Source of the DNA: Candidatus Melainabacteria bacterium
GTDB taxonomy: Bacteria; Cyanobacteriota; Vampirovibrionia; Obscuribacterales; Obscuribacteraceae
NCBI GenBank assembly: GCA_003175915.1
Contig: PSRH01000088.1
Span: forward strand, 1-8,887
Direction of reading: 5' to 3'
DNA length: 8,887 bases
A model generated the notes under the pieces. That model saw only the letters and a list, made by a program, of their open reading frames with translations. It did no database searches and was not told where the DNA came from. The position numbers and the translations under genes are program-made. Shown here one piece after another: positions 1 through 6,718 of the stretch (within the stretch, counting starts at the first letter, position 1; each line of letters begins with the position of its first letter).

Positions 1-24
1 AGGGGTCTGCTAGAGCGGACCTCT
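1..24. terminator. Imperfect hairpin at the left edge, possibly the end of an upstream transcript
   Basis: Bases 1-10 pair with 15-24 around a 4-base loop (TAGA, 11-14), giving a 10-bp stem with two G-T wobbles. A smaller hairpin, GTAG/CTAC with a 3-base loop, follows at 26-36. There is no T-run after either, so a classical rho-independent terminator is not shown. The structure is cut by the window edge and could extend further left. It may be the 3' end of a gene outside the window or chance pairing. Confidence 0.25.
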
Positions 25-80
25 GGTAGGGACTACAATTAACCTGTGGATGCAACTGTAAAAGATGATACTAGGAATAG

Positions 81-120
81 TCCGACAATTTCCCGACACG
101 ATTACAACAGCCGTCTCACC
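81..120. promoter_or_regulatory. Distal cluster of 7-bp repeats at 11-bp spacing (candidate regulator binding site)
   Basis: Heptamers start at 81 (TCCGACA), 92 (CCCGACA), 103 (TACAACA) and 114 (TCTCACC). Each start is exactly 11 bp from the next, and the first two match best. The first 18 bases recur at 307-324 with one mismatch. Direct 7-bp repeats with 4-bp spacers put every unit on the same face of the helix, which is the known binding geometry of OmpR/PhoB-family regulators. The gene for such a regulator lies downstream at 2297. A weak -10-like CATTAT (133-138) follows. The repeats are seen directly; the binding protein is inferred. Confidence 0.45.
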
Positions 121-159
121 CTGAGAAAACAGCATTATTTGGAAAGTTAACAAGCTTCA

Positions 160-246
160 CCTGGCACCTTATCGCGGGATTGAGCGGTTATGAAGCCGCC
201 ATGTCTCCTATAAACATGTAGGCTGTTTACCACTTAAAGTGCCAGG
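160..246. other. Cloverleaf-like foldable segment in the upstream region
   Basis: An outer perfect 8-bp inverted repeat (160-167 CCTGGCAC with 239-246 GTGCCAGG) encloses three small hairpins. They are 184-189/194-199 (6 bp with one wobble, loop 190-193), 207-211/218-222 (5 bp with one wobble, 6-base loop) and 226-229/235-238 (4 bp, 5-base loop, directly abutting the outer stem). Together they make a four-way junction of 87 bases. It lacks the T-loop consensus and other fixed bases of a tRNA. It could be a structured leader RNA if transcription starts near 145, a DNA-level structure, or coincidence. No known riboswitch class was recognised. Confidence 0.3.
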
Positions 247-306
247 CTATGGCTTGGTTAATTTGCGCCCTATTAATGCGCAGTGTTGAGAATAATACGG
301 AAAGAA

Positions 307-346
307 TCCGACAATCTCCCGACATAGTTTTGACAGAATCCCGACC
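307..346. promoter_or_regulatory. Proximal cluster of four 7-bp repeats at exact 11-bp spacing
   Basis: Heptamers start at 307 (TCCGACA), 318 (CCCGACA), 329 (TTTGACA) and 340 (CCCGACC). The GAC core is kept in all four, and the 4-bp spacers are mostly A/T-rich. The cluster ends about 95 bp before the kinase start at 441, a sensible operator position. Its sequence overlaps a low-quality in-frame N-terminal extension of the kinase ORF, which is one reason not to use the earlier start. It is most likely an operator for an OmpR-family regulator, perhaps the one at 2297 (autoregulation). No strong -10 box is visible after it; TGTTTA at 360-365 is weak. Confidence 0.5.
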
Positions 347-440
347 ACGAAAGAAAAATTGTTTAGCAAAGCAGTCAACTTGGCAGAATAGTCCTTGGAT
401 AGTAAGAGCGCGCCCACTACCTTCGCACGATAAGTACCCG

Positions 441-2282
441 ATGAAGATGAAGTTGGCTAGTCAGGGACTGCTGATTGTGGCAGTGCCTTTGGTGTTCGAA
501 CTTGTCTTTGTCGGCGTCCTGGCCAAGTTGCTCATTCAGGCGGAAAAGGCACGAGAGCAAGAATTTCACGCGAAACTGATAATTATGAGCACGAGCGCCT
601 TAGCCGCTCTGTTCTATCGTGCAGGCGAGTTAATGATCACCGAAGCACGGTCCCGCGATCCTGACTTCTCAAAACTGTCACTGATAAAAACCAGAATCAG
701 ATCGGAGCTGAGCCAACTGATCGGGCTGGGCACGAACCCCAACGAGAAGGAATTGATCAATCGCATCCTGCTGGCAGGGCAAAAGGAAATTGCCTTCCTT
801 GACGAAGTGCAAGGCGAACTCGAGAAAGGGGATAACGAAACACCCATCCTCCTTCTCACCAAAAAGGACACCTATAGACGAGCGCAGGTGGTCATGAATC
901 AATTGGTGACCGAATTAGGGGCGCTGGCCCTGTCAGTGAGAGATGTTGACCAGGAAAGTCCAAGAAGATTGGCAAGATTGAGGTTGGATGTAGAGCGCTG
1001 GCTCATGGTTGGTGTGGTATTGAATGTTCTCATGGCTCTGTTTGTGGCCTTAGTCTTCAGCAGGCAAATTGTCCGCCGAGTAAACATCATTGCCGACAAT
1101 AGTCTGAAGTTTGCTTGCTCACAAAAGCTCAACCCACCACTGCCTGATTTCGATGAGATATCCAATCTCGACAGGCTTTTTCATAGCATGACTATGGCTG
1201 TTTCGAGCGCCACGGAAAAGGAACGAGCAATACTGGAGAATACAGCCGACGTAATCTGTTCTTTGAGCGCGCGGGGCAAGATCCTCAAGATCAATCAAGC
1301 CTCGCTGCAATTTGTTAACTATAGCCCTGAAGAACTGGTCGGACGCAATATCGCTGATCTGATCCAAGGGGAGGATCTGGCAAAAGTAAGGGAATCACTA
1401 CGCGAGATTGAAGCCGGGAAGAACGGTTCATCATTTGAGTGCAGACTGGCGACCAGAGATGGGAACATGATCGAGACGCTCTGGACAGTAAACTGGTCGG
1501 CTCATGAAAGCGAATTCTTTTGTGTAGTACATGATCAAACGAAGCGCAAACAGATGGATTCGCTGAAGCAAGAGTTTATCGAAATGATCAGCCATGATCT
1601 CAGGACACCACTAAATTCGACGCGAGGAATACTGGAACTTATGGTGCGCGGGGCCTTCGGGGGAATGCCTCAAAACGCAGTCGACAAAGCTAAAGTAGCA
1701 GTGGCCAATACAAACTTGCTGATTACTCTTGTCAATGAACTGCTTGACCTGGATCGCCTCGAATCCGGCAAGATGCCGATGCATTTCAAGAATATAACTC
1801 TGGCGCCAATTATCGAAACAGCCATGGATACGGTGGCAAATATAGCTGAATCTAAAGGCATCGAGATCGAGGCAAGCGCCAGTTATGCCTCCGTGTTTGG
1901 TGACCAATATCGGCTTGCTCAGGTACTGACGAATCTATTGTCTAACGCTCTCAAGTACGCACCTGAGGGATCCGTTGTCAGCATTGCCGTGGTGGAAGCT
2001 GAAAAGACAGTCGAAGTTCGGGTGAGCGATAAAGGCAAGGGGATTCCGAAAGAGCTACACCAGTCAATATTCGATCGATATCGACAGGTTGAAATTGCCG
2101 ATGCTAACCAGCGTGGGGGTTCTGGATTGGGACTATCTATTGCCAAGGCGATCGTCGAGCTACACGGAGGTGAGATCGGCGTGGATAGCGATGAAGGTAC
2201 CGGCAGCACTTTCTGGTTCCGCATTCCGTGTGCGACAGAGGAGGCCGAACATGCGCCAGTCGATCAGTCACTGGCTTCTTGA
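441..2282 (+). CDS. Membrane sensor histidine kinase (helical sensor, HAMP-like, PAS, HisKA, HATPase)
   Basis: A 613-residue kinase that should autophosphorylate on His and pass phosphate to the regulator encoded 14 bases downstream. Order: TM1 about 9-31, a mostly helical periplasmic region about 35-185 (CHASE3-like in size, weak match), TM2 about 187-207, HAMP-like linker about 208-260, PAS about 261-371, HisKA with SHDLRTPL (phospho-His H385), then an ATPase domain with N502 in the N-box, D530 in DKGKGIP and the G-box GSGLGL around G562/G564. The reading frame is open back to 249, but I start at ATG 441. The next kinase (4021) begins with the same basic-plus-hydrophobic N-terminus, and the extra 64 residues look non-coding and cover the repeat cluster. 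A second ATG sits two codons later (447). No clear Shine-Dalgarno precedes either. The domain after His starts with Asp rather than the more common Glu (HDLRTP), a known variant. The signal sensed is unknown. Confidence 0.93.
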   Translation: MKMKLASQGLLIVAVPLVFELVFVGVLAKLLIQAEKAREQEFHAKLIIMSTSALAALFYRAGELMITEARSRDPDFSKLSLIKTRIRSELSQLIGLGTNPNEKELINRILLAGQKEIAFLDEVQGELEKGDNETPILLLTKKDTYRRAQVVMNQLVTELGALALSVRDVDQESPRRLARLRLDVERWLMVGVVLNVLMALFVALVFSRQIVRRVNIIADNSLKFACSQKLNPPLPDFDEISNLDRLFHSMTMAVSSATEKERAILENTADVICSLSARGKILKINQASLQFVNYSPEELVGRNIADLIQGEDLAKVRESLREIEAGKNGSSFECRLATRDGNMIETLWTVNWSAHESEFFCVVHDQTKRKQMDSLKQEFIEMISHDLRTPLNSTRGILELMVRGAFGGMPQNAVDKAKVAVANTNLLITLVNELLDLDRLESGKMPMHFKNITLAPIIETAMDTVANIAESKGIEIEASASYASVFGDQYRLAQVLTNLLSNALKYAPEGSVVSIAVVEAEKTVEVRVSDKGKGIPKELHQSIFDRYRQVEIADANQRGGSGLGLSIAKAIVELHGGEIGVDSDEGTGSTFWFRIPCATEEAEHAPVDQSLAS

Positions 2283-2296
2283 TAGCATATGGCTAT

Positions 2297-2968
2297 ATGG
2301 CGAAGATCCTAGTAATCGAAGATGATCTTGATCTGTGCGGCTCCATTCGCGATCTGCTCGAATTGGAAGGACACATTGCCGAAACCAGCCATACAGGCAT
2401 TGATGGCCAATCGAGAATGCGAATATCCAAGTACGATGTCATTGTGATCGATTGGAATTTGCCGCTTTTGAGCGGTATGGAACTCGCCCAAGAATTTCGA
2501 CGTAACGGCGGCATGACTCCGATACTGATGTTGACCGGTAGAAGCTCAATATCAGACAAGGAGCAAGGTTTTGGTGCCGGAGTCGATGATTATCTAACAA
2601 AGCCCTTCGAAATGGGCGAGCTAGCCTTGCGTGTCCGGGCACTGCTTCGCCGGCCGGAGCAATTCGTCGAAGAGGTGCTTAAGGTGAGGAACATGATTCT
2701 GGACCCGCGTTCATTCACCATCAAAAAAAATAGCGAGGAAATTCGTCTCTTGCCCAAGGAGTTTGCTCTATTGCAATTCTTCATGCGCCATCCCAATCAG
2801 ATCTTCAGCGCTGAAGCCTTATTGGAAAGACTGTGGCACACTGAAAAAATAGTTTCTCCGGAAGCAGTGACTGCCTGCATCGGAAGACTGCGAAAAAAGA
2901 TAGAATCGCCGGGCGAGCCCGAATTAATTCGTACGATACACAGTGTTGGATATAGATTCGAACCTTGA
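2297..2968 (+). CDS. OmpR/PhoB-family DNA-binding response regulator
   Basis: A 223-residue two-domain regulator, the usual family length. The receiver (about 1-120) has the acidic pocket E8-D9-D10, phospho-acceptor D52 (in VIDWNLP), T80 and K102 (in LTKPF), so it should be fully active. The C-terminal winged helix (about 125-223) ends with the typical RTIHSVGYRFEP and contains the recognition-helix-like segment SPEAVTACIGRLRKKIE. The frame opens at 2228 inside the kinase gene, but the receiver begins at ATG 2297 (MAKILVIEDD), so that start is chosen. No ribosome site precedes it, so translation is probably coupled to the kinase gene, which stops 14 bases upstream. It is the evident partner of the upstream kinase and the best candidate to bind the 11-bp-phased repeats near 81 and 307. 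Target genes are not known. Confidence 0.93.
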   Translation: MAKILVIEDDLDLCGSIRDLLELEGHIAETSHTGIDGQSRMRISKYDVIVIDWNLPLLSGMELAQEFRRNGGMTPILMLTGRSSISDKEQGFGAGVDDYLTKPFEMGELALRVRALLRRPEQFVEEVLKVRNMILDPRSFTIKKNSEEIRLLPKEFALLQFFMRHPNQIFSAEALLERLWHTEKIVSPEAVTACIGRLRKKIESPGEPELIRTIHSVGYRFEP

Positions 2969-2969
2969 T

Positions 2970-3013
2970 GCTTCCTACGGGCCTTTTACCTCCTGGCCAC
3001 TCGTACGGAAAGC
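2970..3013 (+). terminator. Imperfect long hairpin just after the regulator stop codon
   Basis: Starting one base after the stop, three 4-bp blocks pair in register: 2972-2975 with 3007-3010 (TTCC/GGAA), 2976-2979 with 3002-3005 (TACG/CGTA) and 2980-2983 with 2995-2998 (GGCC/GGCC). The outer G2970-C3013 and C2971-G3012 pairs are also possible. The loop is 2984-2994, and small bulges interrupt the 3' arm. There is no T-tract afterwards, so it is not a textbook intrinsic terminator. It could end or stabilise the first operon's transcript. Confidence 0.35.
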
Positions 3014-3073
3014 TCTGGCAGCCCTCACCCTTCGTTTCTCTGGACCGCCAAAGGGGTACAAGATTTTCGAAAG

Positions 3074-3089
3074 GGTTGTTTAAACAACC
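3074..3089. promoter_or_regulatory. Perfect 16-bp palindrome upstream of the second gene group
   Basis: GGTTGTTTAAACAACC reads the same on both strands and ends 22 bases before the ATG at 3112. A contiguous palindrome without a loop suits binding by a dimeric regulator better than an RNA hairpin. Its centre, TTTAAA, could double as a -10 element, in which case a bound protein would block RNA polymerase. It lies in the only gap (2969-3111) between the two gene groups, so it is well placed as their control point. The rest of that gap shows no gene. Confidence 0.4.
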
Positions 3090-3111
3090 GTTTTAACCTT
3101 GTGAGGCTTTT

Positions 3112-4005
3112 ATGTTCTCGATCCTGCCATCAGCCTTCAAGAAAACCCTAAAAGCAAGCATGCTTGCCGCCCTCGCTATCTTGTCAGTGTCGCCGGTTCA
3201 GGCTGGCGGCTCCGGCTGGGTACTCACCCAGCGCAGCAAGGAACTAGGCGACCAGTACGTTTACTTGAGCGCCAATGGGGTTAAATGCGTCAATCCCCGT
3301 CAAGGTGTGGGCCTGGTGGCGAAATCACCAAGCTGGGACGTTTATTTCTACAACGACCGAACAAAGCTGTACTATTCGCTCAGTTTTGATAGCTGGCGCC
3401 GCAAGCTCGAAGGGCGGGGCAGGGCACCGCGCAATATTTCCTGGCGGAAAGCCAAAGCGGGAAATATCCTCGGCTTAAAGGCTACTAGATATACGGCAAG
3501 CAACCCTCAGCCAAGCCATGGCCAGAACCCCTGGGTAGAGGCTGATTGCTGGGTAGCAGACCAGATTAAAGTGCCGCCCCGGCTGGCGGAATTACTTACT
3601 ACTGCCTACGGGTTGCCCACTACCCAACTAGTGCCTTTGCGAGTCATGTACAAGCGCGCTAACGGTAGCGAAGAAACGATTCTCGACACTTATCATCAAC
3701 AAAGCACACCCCTTCCGGAGAGCTATCTAACCGCTCCCAGCGGCTACCGCCTGGCCAAGAGCGAAGTGGAAGTAATGATGACGGAAGAGAACAAGCAGCT
3801 TGTCAACGACATAGCCAGAGACTTAGGCAGAGAACCGAACTCGCTCAGCGAGCGCAGCACCCCCAGCCAGGTTCAGTCAGTGCTGAAAGGCCACGATATT
3901 CCTGCCGGCGGTCTGACCTTGCCGAATGGCCAGTCGATCAGCCGGGACGAAATCAACAAGTACATCGATATGTACAAACAGTACAAACAAAGCCACGGGC
4001 AATAG
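3112..4005 (+). CDS. Exported protein of unknown function
   Basis: A 297-residue protein I cannot assign to a family. The N-terminus is a clear Sec signal: basic residues at 10-14, hydrophobic core about 15-27, and a likely cut after VQA (residue 31). The mature part has an aromatic-rich region (about 34-130) with many Tyr/Trp and alternating patterns that suggest beta-strands, two cysteines (C59, C146) able to form a disulfide, and a hydrophilic, probably helical C-terminal third ending in a Tyr/Lys/Gln-rich stretch (about 285-297). No lipobox and no later membrane helix were seen. The ribosome site GTGAGG (3101-3106) lies 5 bases before the ATG. The gene is 15 bases ahead of the second kinase and almost surely co-transcribed with it. 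It may act as a periplasmic partner or ligand-binding factor for that sensor, which is inference from position alone. Confidence 0.85.
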   Translation: MFSILPSAFKKTLKASMLAALAILSVSPVQAGGSGWVLTQRSKELGDQYVYLSANGVKCVNPRQGVGLVAKSPSWDVYFYNDRTKLYYSLSFDSWRRKLEGRGRAPRNISWRKAKAGNILGLKATRYTASNPQPSHGQNPWVEADCWVADQIKVPPRLAELLTTAYGLPTTQLVPLRVMYKRANGSEETILDTYHQQSTPLPESYLTAPSGYRLAKSEVEVMMTEENKQLVNDIARDLGREPNSLSERSTPSQVQSVLKGHDIPAGGLTLPNGQSISRDEINKYIDMYKQYKQSHGQ

Positions 4006-4020
4006 AGGCATCCAATCAAG

Positions 4021-6249
4021 ATGCAGTTGAAGCTAAAGCTATTACACAAAGGAATTCTTCTTGTCGCTGTACCCTGTGTCTTTAGCTTTGTCTTATTGTC
4101 CATTTTGGCGGTTCTCTTGCACATGACCGAAGTAGAAGTGCAGCGGCAAGTGCGCTCCAAGGAAATCATCGCCCAGGCCAATTCGTTCTCCAAGCTGTTC
4201 TACGATGTCGGCATCGCCATGGCCGGCTACAGCATCACTAAGAGCCCGCTCTTCAGCGACCGTTACGAAAAAATTGTCAAACAAATTCCGCGCGATCTAG
4301 AAAATCTCAAGAGTCTGGTCGGAGACAATCCAAGGCAATTGCAGATTCTTGAAAACTTGCGGAAAATCACCGCTACGGGCCTGCAGCTTCTCGATGAAGC
4401 GAAGAAGGCAATTGACGACAACCAGGTGGATGTAGCCCAATTTCGAGCGCGCCACATGTACAAAGAAATAAGAGCTCTTGCCGATCGATTGCAGGACGAG
4501 TTACGAGCCTTGACTGAAGACGAGCGAAGAATCGAAAATGAGAGCCCATTGACGAGAAATCTCTCCAAGTTTCTAGTGGTAGCGATTCTCGGTTTCGGGG
4601 TGGCCACCAACTTTGTGCTTGCCTTCGTGCTGGCCCATGTCTTCAGTAAGGAGATTGGCCGGCGCCTGGACGTCCTCACCGATAACACGATTCGACTGGC
4701 GAAGGGAGATGCCCTCAATGCGCCGCTTGCCGGCGCTGATGAAATCGCCAAACTCGACGAAGTTTTTCACTCGATGGCGGCGGCGCTCAGCGAGGCCAGT
4801 CGCAAGGAGAGGGCCGTCGTCGAAAATGCCGCTGATGTGATCTGCTCGGTGGACGCTGACGGCAAGTTCGTCGCCGTCAGTCCGGCATCGGTCTCTACCT
4901 GGGGCTACGAACCGGACGAATTGATGGGACGTCGCTTCATTGAACTGGTTGTTCCCGAAGATGTTCAGCAGACGATTAAAGCGGTCAGGGCGATCAGGTC
5001 GGAGAGGACGACCATGTCCTTCGAAAATCGTACCCGGCGCAAAGACGGTACTTCCGTCAATGTCCTCTGGTCGGCCTACTGGTCGGACAGCGAACGGTCG
5101 ATGTTCTGCGTCGCTCACGATATCACCGAACGTAAACTGGCTGAAGAAGCGGTGAAAGCTAGTGAGGCTCGCATCCGCACCATCATCGAAAACATGATGG
5201 TATCACTGATCATTATCACCAAAAACGGGTTTATTGAGTCCGTCAACCCCAGTACGGAACGCATATTTGCCTGTCGGGCCGAGGAACTTGTCGGTCGCCA
5301 CATTCTCTGCTTATTTAAAGAGGCTAAGCATTATTCGGAGTTGAATCCTGGTGACCAGACGGTATTTCTTGAATCGCTCTACCAGCGCTCGCTCTACAAG
5401 ATTGGTGAAGCCGACTGCCTGAAGAGCACTGGCGAAGAGTTCCCAGTTGAGATCTCTCTGACTGAATTTCAGTCCGCGGAAGGGCCCCGCTACATGGCTA
5501 ACGTCCTCGACGTATCTGAGCGGCGGGAAGTAGAAAGACTGAAGAAGGAGTTTGTGGCAACTGTTAGCCACGAATTGCGAACGCCGCTTACTTCGATTCG
5601 CGGCTCCCTCACTCTTCTAAACGTTGGCGCGCTCGGTGTGCTTCCTGATCAGGCTAAGAAGGTGGTGGCTCTGGCCGAACGCAACACGATTCGCTTGATC
5701 ACGCTGATCAACGATATTCTCGACATCGAAAAGATCGAATCGGGCAAATTGGACATGGTATTTGATACGGTGCCTATCGCCACCGTAGTCGATCGTTCAG
5801 TAGAAGCGGTGAAATCGTTTGCTGAGCAACAGGAGATTAAATTCGAGGTCAAACCCAGCCAATCAACCGTATTTGCCGATGGCGATCGCTTGGTACAGGT
5901 GATCGTCAACCTCTTGTCCAACGCGGTCAAATTCTCACCTCAGGGCTCAACGGTTACTGTGGCAGTTGAGGAAATTCCTAACTGGATCGAGGTCAAGGTA
6001 ATCGATCATGGCCGAGGCATTCCGGCAAAATACAAAGAATTGCTTTTCCAGCGTTTTCAACAGGTTGAACACGCCGACTCTAAGAAGAAGGGTGGAACGG
6101 GTCTGGGATTGGCTATATGTAAGGGCATCATCGAACAACACGGCGGCAGCATAGGCGTCGATAGTGAAGAAGGTAAGGGCTCGACGTTTTGGTTTAGAAT
6201 TCCACCCGCCCAGACCGCCGCCAAATCGCTTGCTACAAAGGCTTCCTAG
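4021..6249 (+). CDS. Membrane sensor histidine kinase with two PAS domains
   Basis: A 742-residue kinase: TM1 about 11-34, helical periplasmic sensor about 35-183 (CHASE3-like in size), TM2 about 184-206, HAMP-like linker about 207-260, PAS1 about 262-375, PAS2 about 380-505, HisKA with SHELRTPL (phospho-His H517), and ATPase domain with N634 (N-box), D662 (DHGRGIP) and GTGLGL around G694/G696. All catalytic motifs are intact. It is a paralogue of the kinase at 441: the TM1 segment, the linker ending xKERAxxENxADVICS, PAS1 and the catalytic core align throughout, and the main difference is the inserted PAS2. A GAGG-containing site (4004-4008) lies 12 bases before the ATG, slightly long. No DNA-binding regulator follows, only two single-domain receivers and a GGDEF protein, so its output is probably protein-level and cyclic-di-GMP control. 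The stimulus is unknown; the PAS domains show no visible cofactor signature that I can name. Confidence 0.94.
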   Translation: MQLKLKLLHKGILLVAVPCVFSFVLLSILAVLLHMTEVEVQRQVRSKEIIAQANSFSKLFYDVGIAMAGYSITKSPLFSDRYEKIVKQIPRDLENLKSLVGDNPRQLQILENLRKITATGLQLLDEAKKAIDDNQVDVAQFRARHMYKEIRALADRLQDELRALTEDERRIENESPLTRNLSKFLVVAILGFGVATNFVLAFVLAHVFSKEIGRRLDVLTDNTIRLAKGDALNAPLAGADEIAKLDEVFHSMAAALSEASRKERAVVENAADVICSVDADGKFVAVSPASVSTWGYEPDELMGRRFIELVVPEDVQQTIKAVRAIRSERTTMSFENRTRRKDGTSVNVLWSAYWSDSERSMFCVAHDITERKLAEEAVKASEARIRTIIENMMVSLIIITKNGFIESVNPSTERIFACRAEELVGRHILCLFKEAKHYSELNPGDQTVFLESLYQRSLYKIGEADCLKSTGEEFPVEISLTEFQSAEGPRYMANVLDVSERREVERLKKEFVATVSHELRTPLTSIRGSLTLLNVGALGVLPDQAKKVVALAERNTIRLITLINDILDIEKIESGKLDMVFDTVPIATVVDRSVEAVKSFAEQQEIKFEVKPSQSTVFADGDRLVQVIVNLLSNAVKFSPQGSTVTVAVEEIPNWIEVKVIDHGRGIPAKYKELLFQRFQQVEHADSKKKGGTGLGLAICKGIIEQHGGSIGVDSEEGKGSTFWFRIPPAQTAAKSLATKAS

Positions 6250-6265
6250 TTGAGGAGAGCAGGGC

Positions 6266-6646
6266 TTGAAGGTACTAATCATCGACGATGAAGAAGACAC
6301 GCGCAGCATAGCCAGCATGAGTCTGGGACTCCTGGGCGGCCATGATGTGGTCGAGGCTGGTAGCGGTCAAGAAGGGATCGAGCGAGCTGCTGCCGAAAAG
6401 CCTGATGTCATCTTGCTTGATTTGCTCATGCCAGGCATGGATGGTGCCGAAACCCTCACCAACCTCAGGAAAAATCCGGACACAACCAAGATCCCAGTCA
6501 TCTTTCTCACCGTCAAAGGCATGTTTTCCGAATTCGACCAGCTCAAGGAACTCGGTGCCCTGGCGGTATTGAACAAGCCCTTTGATCCGACCTTGCTAAG
6601 TGGACAGATATTCGAGATTCTGAAGGCGAAAGGCAATCGTGCTTAA
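6266..6646 (+). CDS. Single-domain response regulator (first of a tandem pair)
   Basis: A 126-residue stand-alone receiver, CheY/Spo0F-like in size, with no output domain. The acidic pocket is D7-D8-E9, the phospho-acceptor D52 (ILLDLLMP), the switch residue T82 and the conserved K104 (NKPFDP), all present. It starts with TTG at 6266, supported by GAGGAG (6252-6257) 8 bases upstream and by the exact match of MKVLIIDDEEDTR to the neighbour that starts with ATG. It begins 16 bases after the kinase gene, so it is the natural first phosphate acceptor of that kinase. It may shuttle phosphate to the Hpt domain encoded at 7085, or act as a phosphate sink. By eye it is about 70% identical to the protein at 6719. 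Confidence 0.92.
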   Translation: MKVLIIDDEEDTRSIASMSLGLLGGHDVVEAGSGQEGIERAAAEKPDVILLDLLMPGMDGAETLTNLRKNPDTTKIPVIFLTVKGMFSEFDQLKELGALAVLNKPFDPTLLSGQIFEILKAKGNRA

Positions 6647-6647
6647 A

Positions 6648-6664
6648 ATAATTAAATCAATTAT
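6648..6664 (+). other. Small A/T-rich hairpin between the tandem receivers
   Basis: ATAATT (6648-6653) and AATTAT (6659-6664) form a perfect 6-bp stem around a 5-base loop, two bases after the stop codon of the first receiver. The stem is A/T-only and weak. The 72-base gap it sits in is the largest inside this gene group; the rest of the gap is G-rich near 6688-6713 and supplies the next ribosome site. It could mark partial 3'-end processing that sets different levels of the two receivers, or it may be meaningless. Confidence 0.2.
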
Positions 6665-6718
6665 CTCAATTCAGGGTATATGGATGCTGGGGGATGCCCG
6701 GCGTAGGCAGGGGTGGAC

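Noticed and set aside
160..246. tRNA gene suggested by the cloverleaf
   Set aside because: No T-arm consensus, no conserved D-loop or U8-type positions, and wrong arm spacing.
249..440. 64-residue N-terminal extension of the first kinase
   Set aside because: It has no family resemblance, covers the phased repeat cluster, lacks a ribosome site, and the paralogous kinase starts at the position equivalent to 441.
2228..2296. Longer start for the OmpR-type regulator inside the kinase gene
   Set aside because: Receivers begin directly with the KILVIEDD strand; the added 23 residues are an out-of-frame reading of the kinase end.
3873..4193. 106-codon minus-strand frame spanning the exported protein and kinase junction
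   Set aside because: It covers two well-supported plus-strand genes and their ribosome site; its composition does not resemble a folded protein.
4263..4751. 162-codon open frame on the minus strand
   Set aside because: Antisense shadow of the kinase sensor and linker region, with low-complexity Ser/Arg composition.
4573..5118. 181-codon open frame on the minus strand
   Set aside because: It lies wholly within the second kinase, which has intact domains on the plus strand; the minus product has no recognisable domain.
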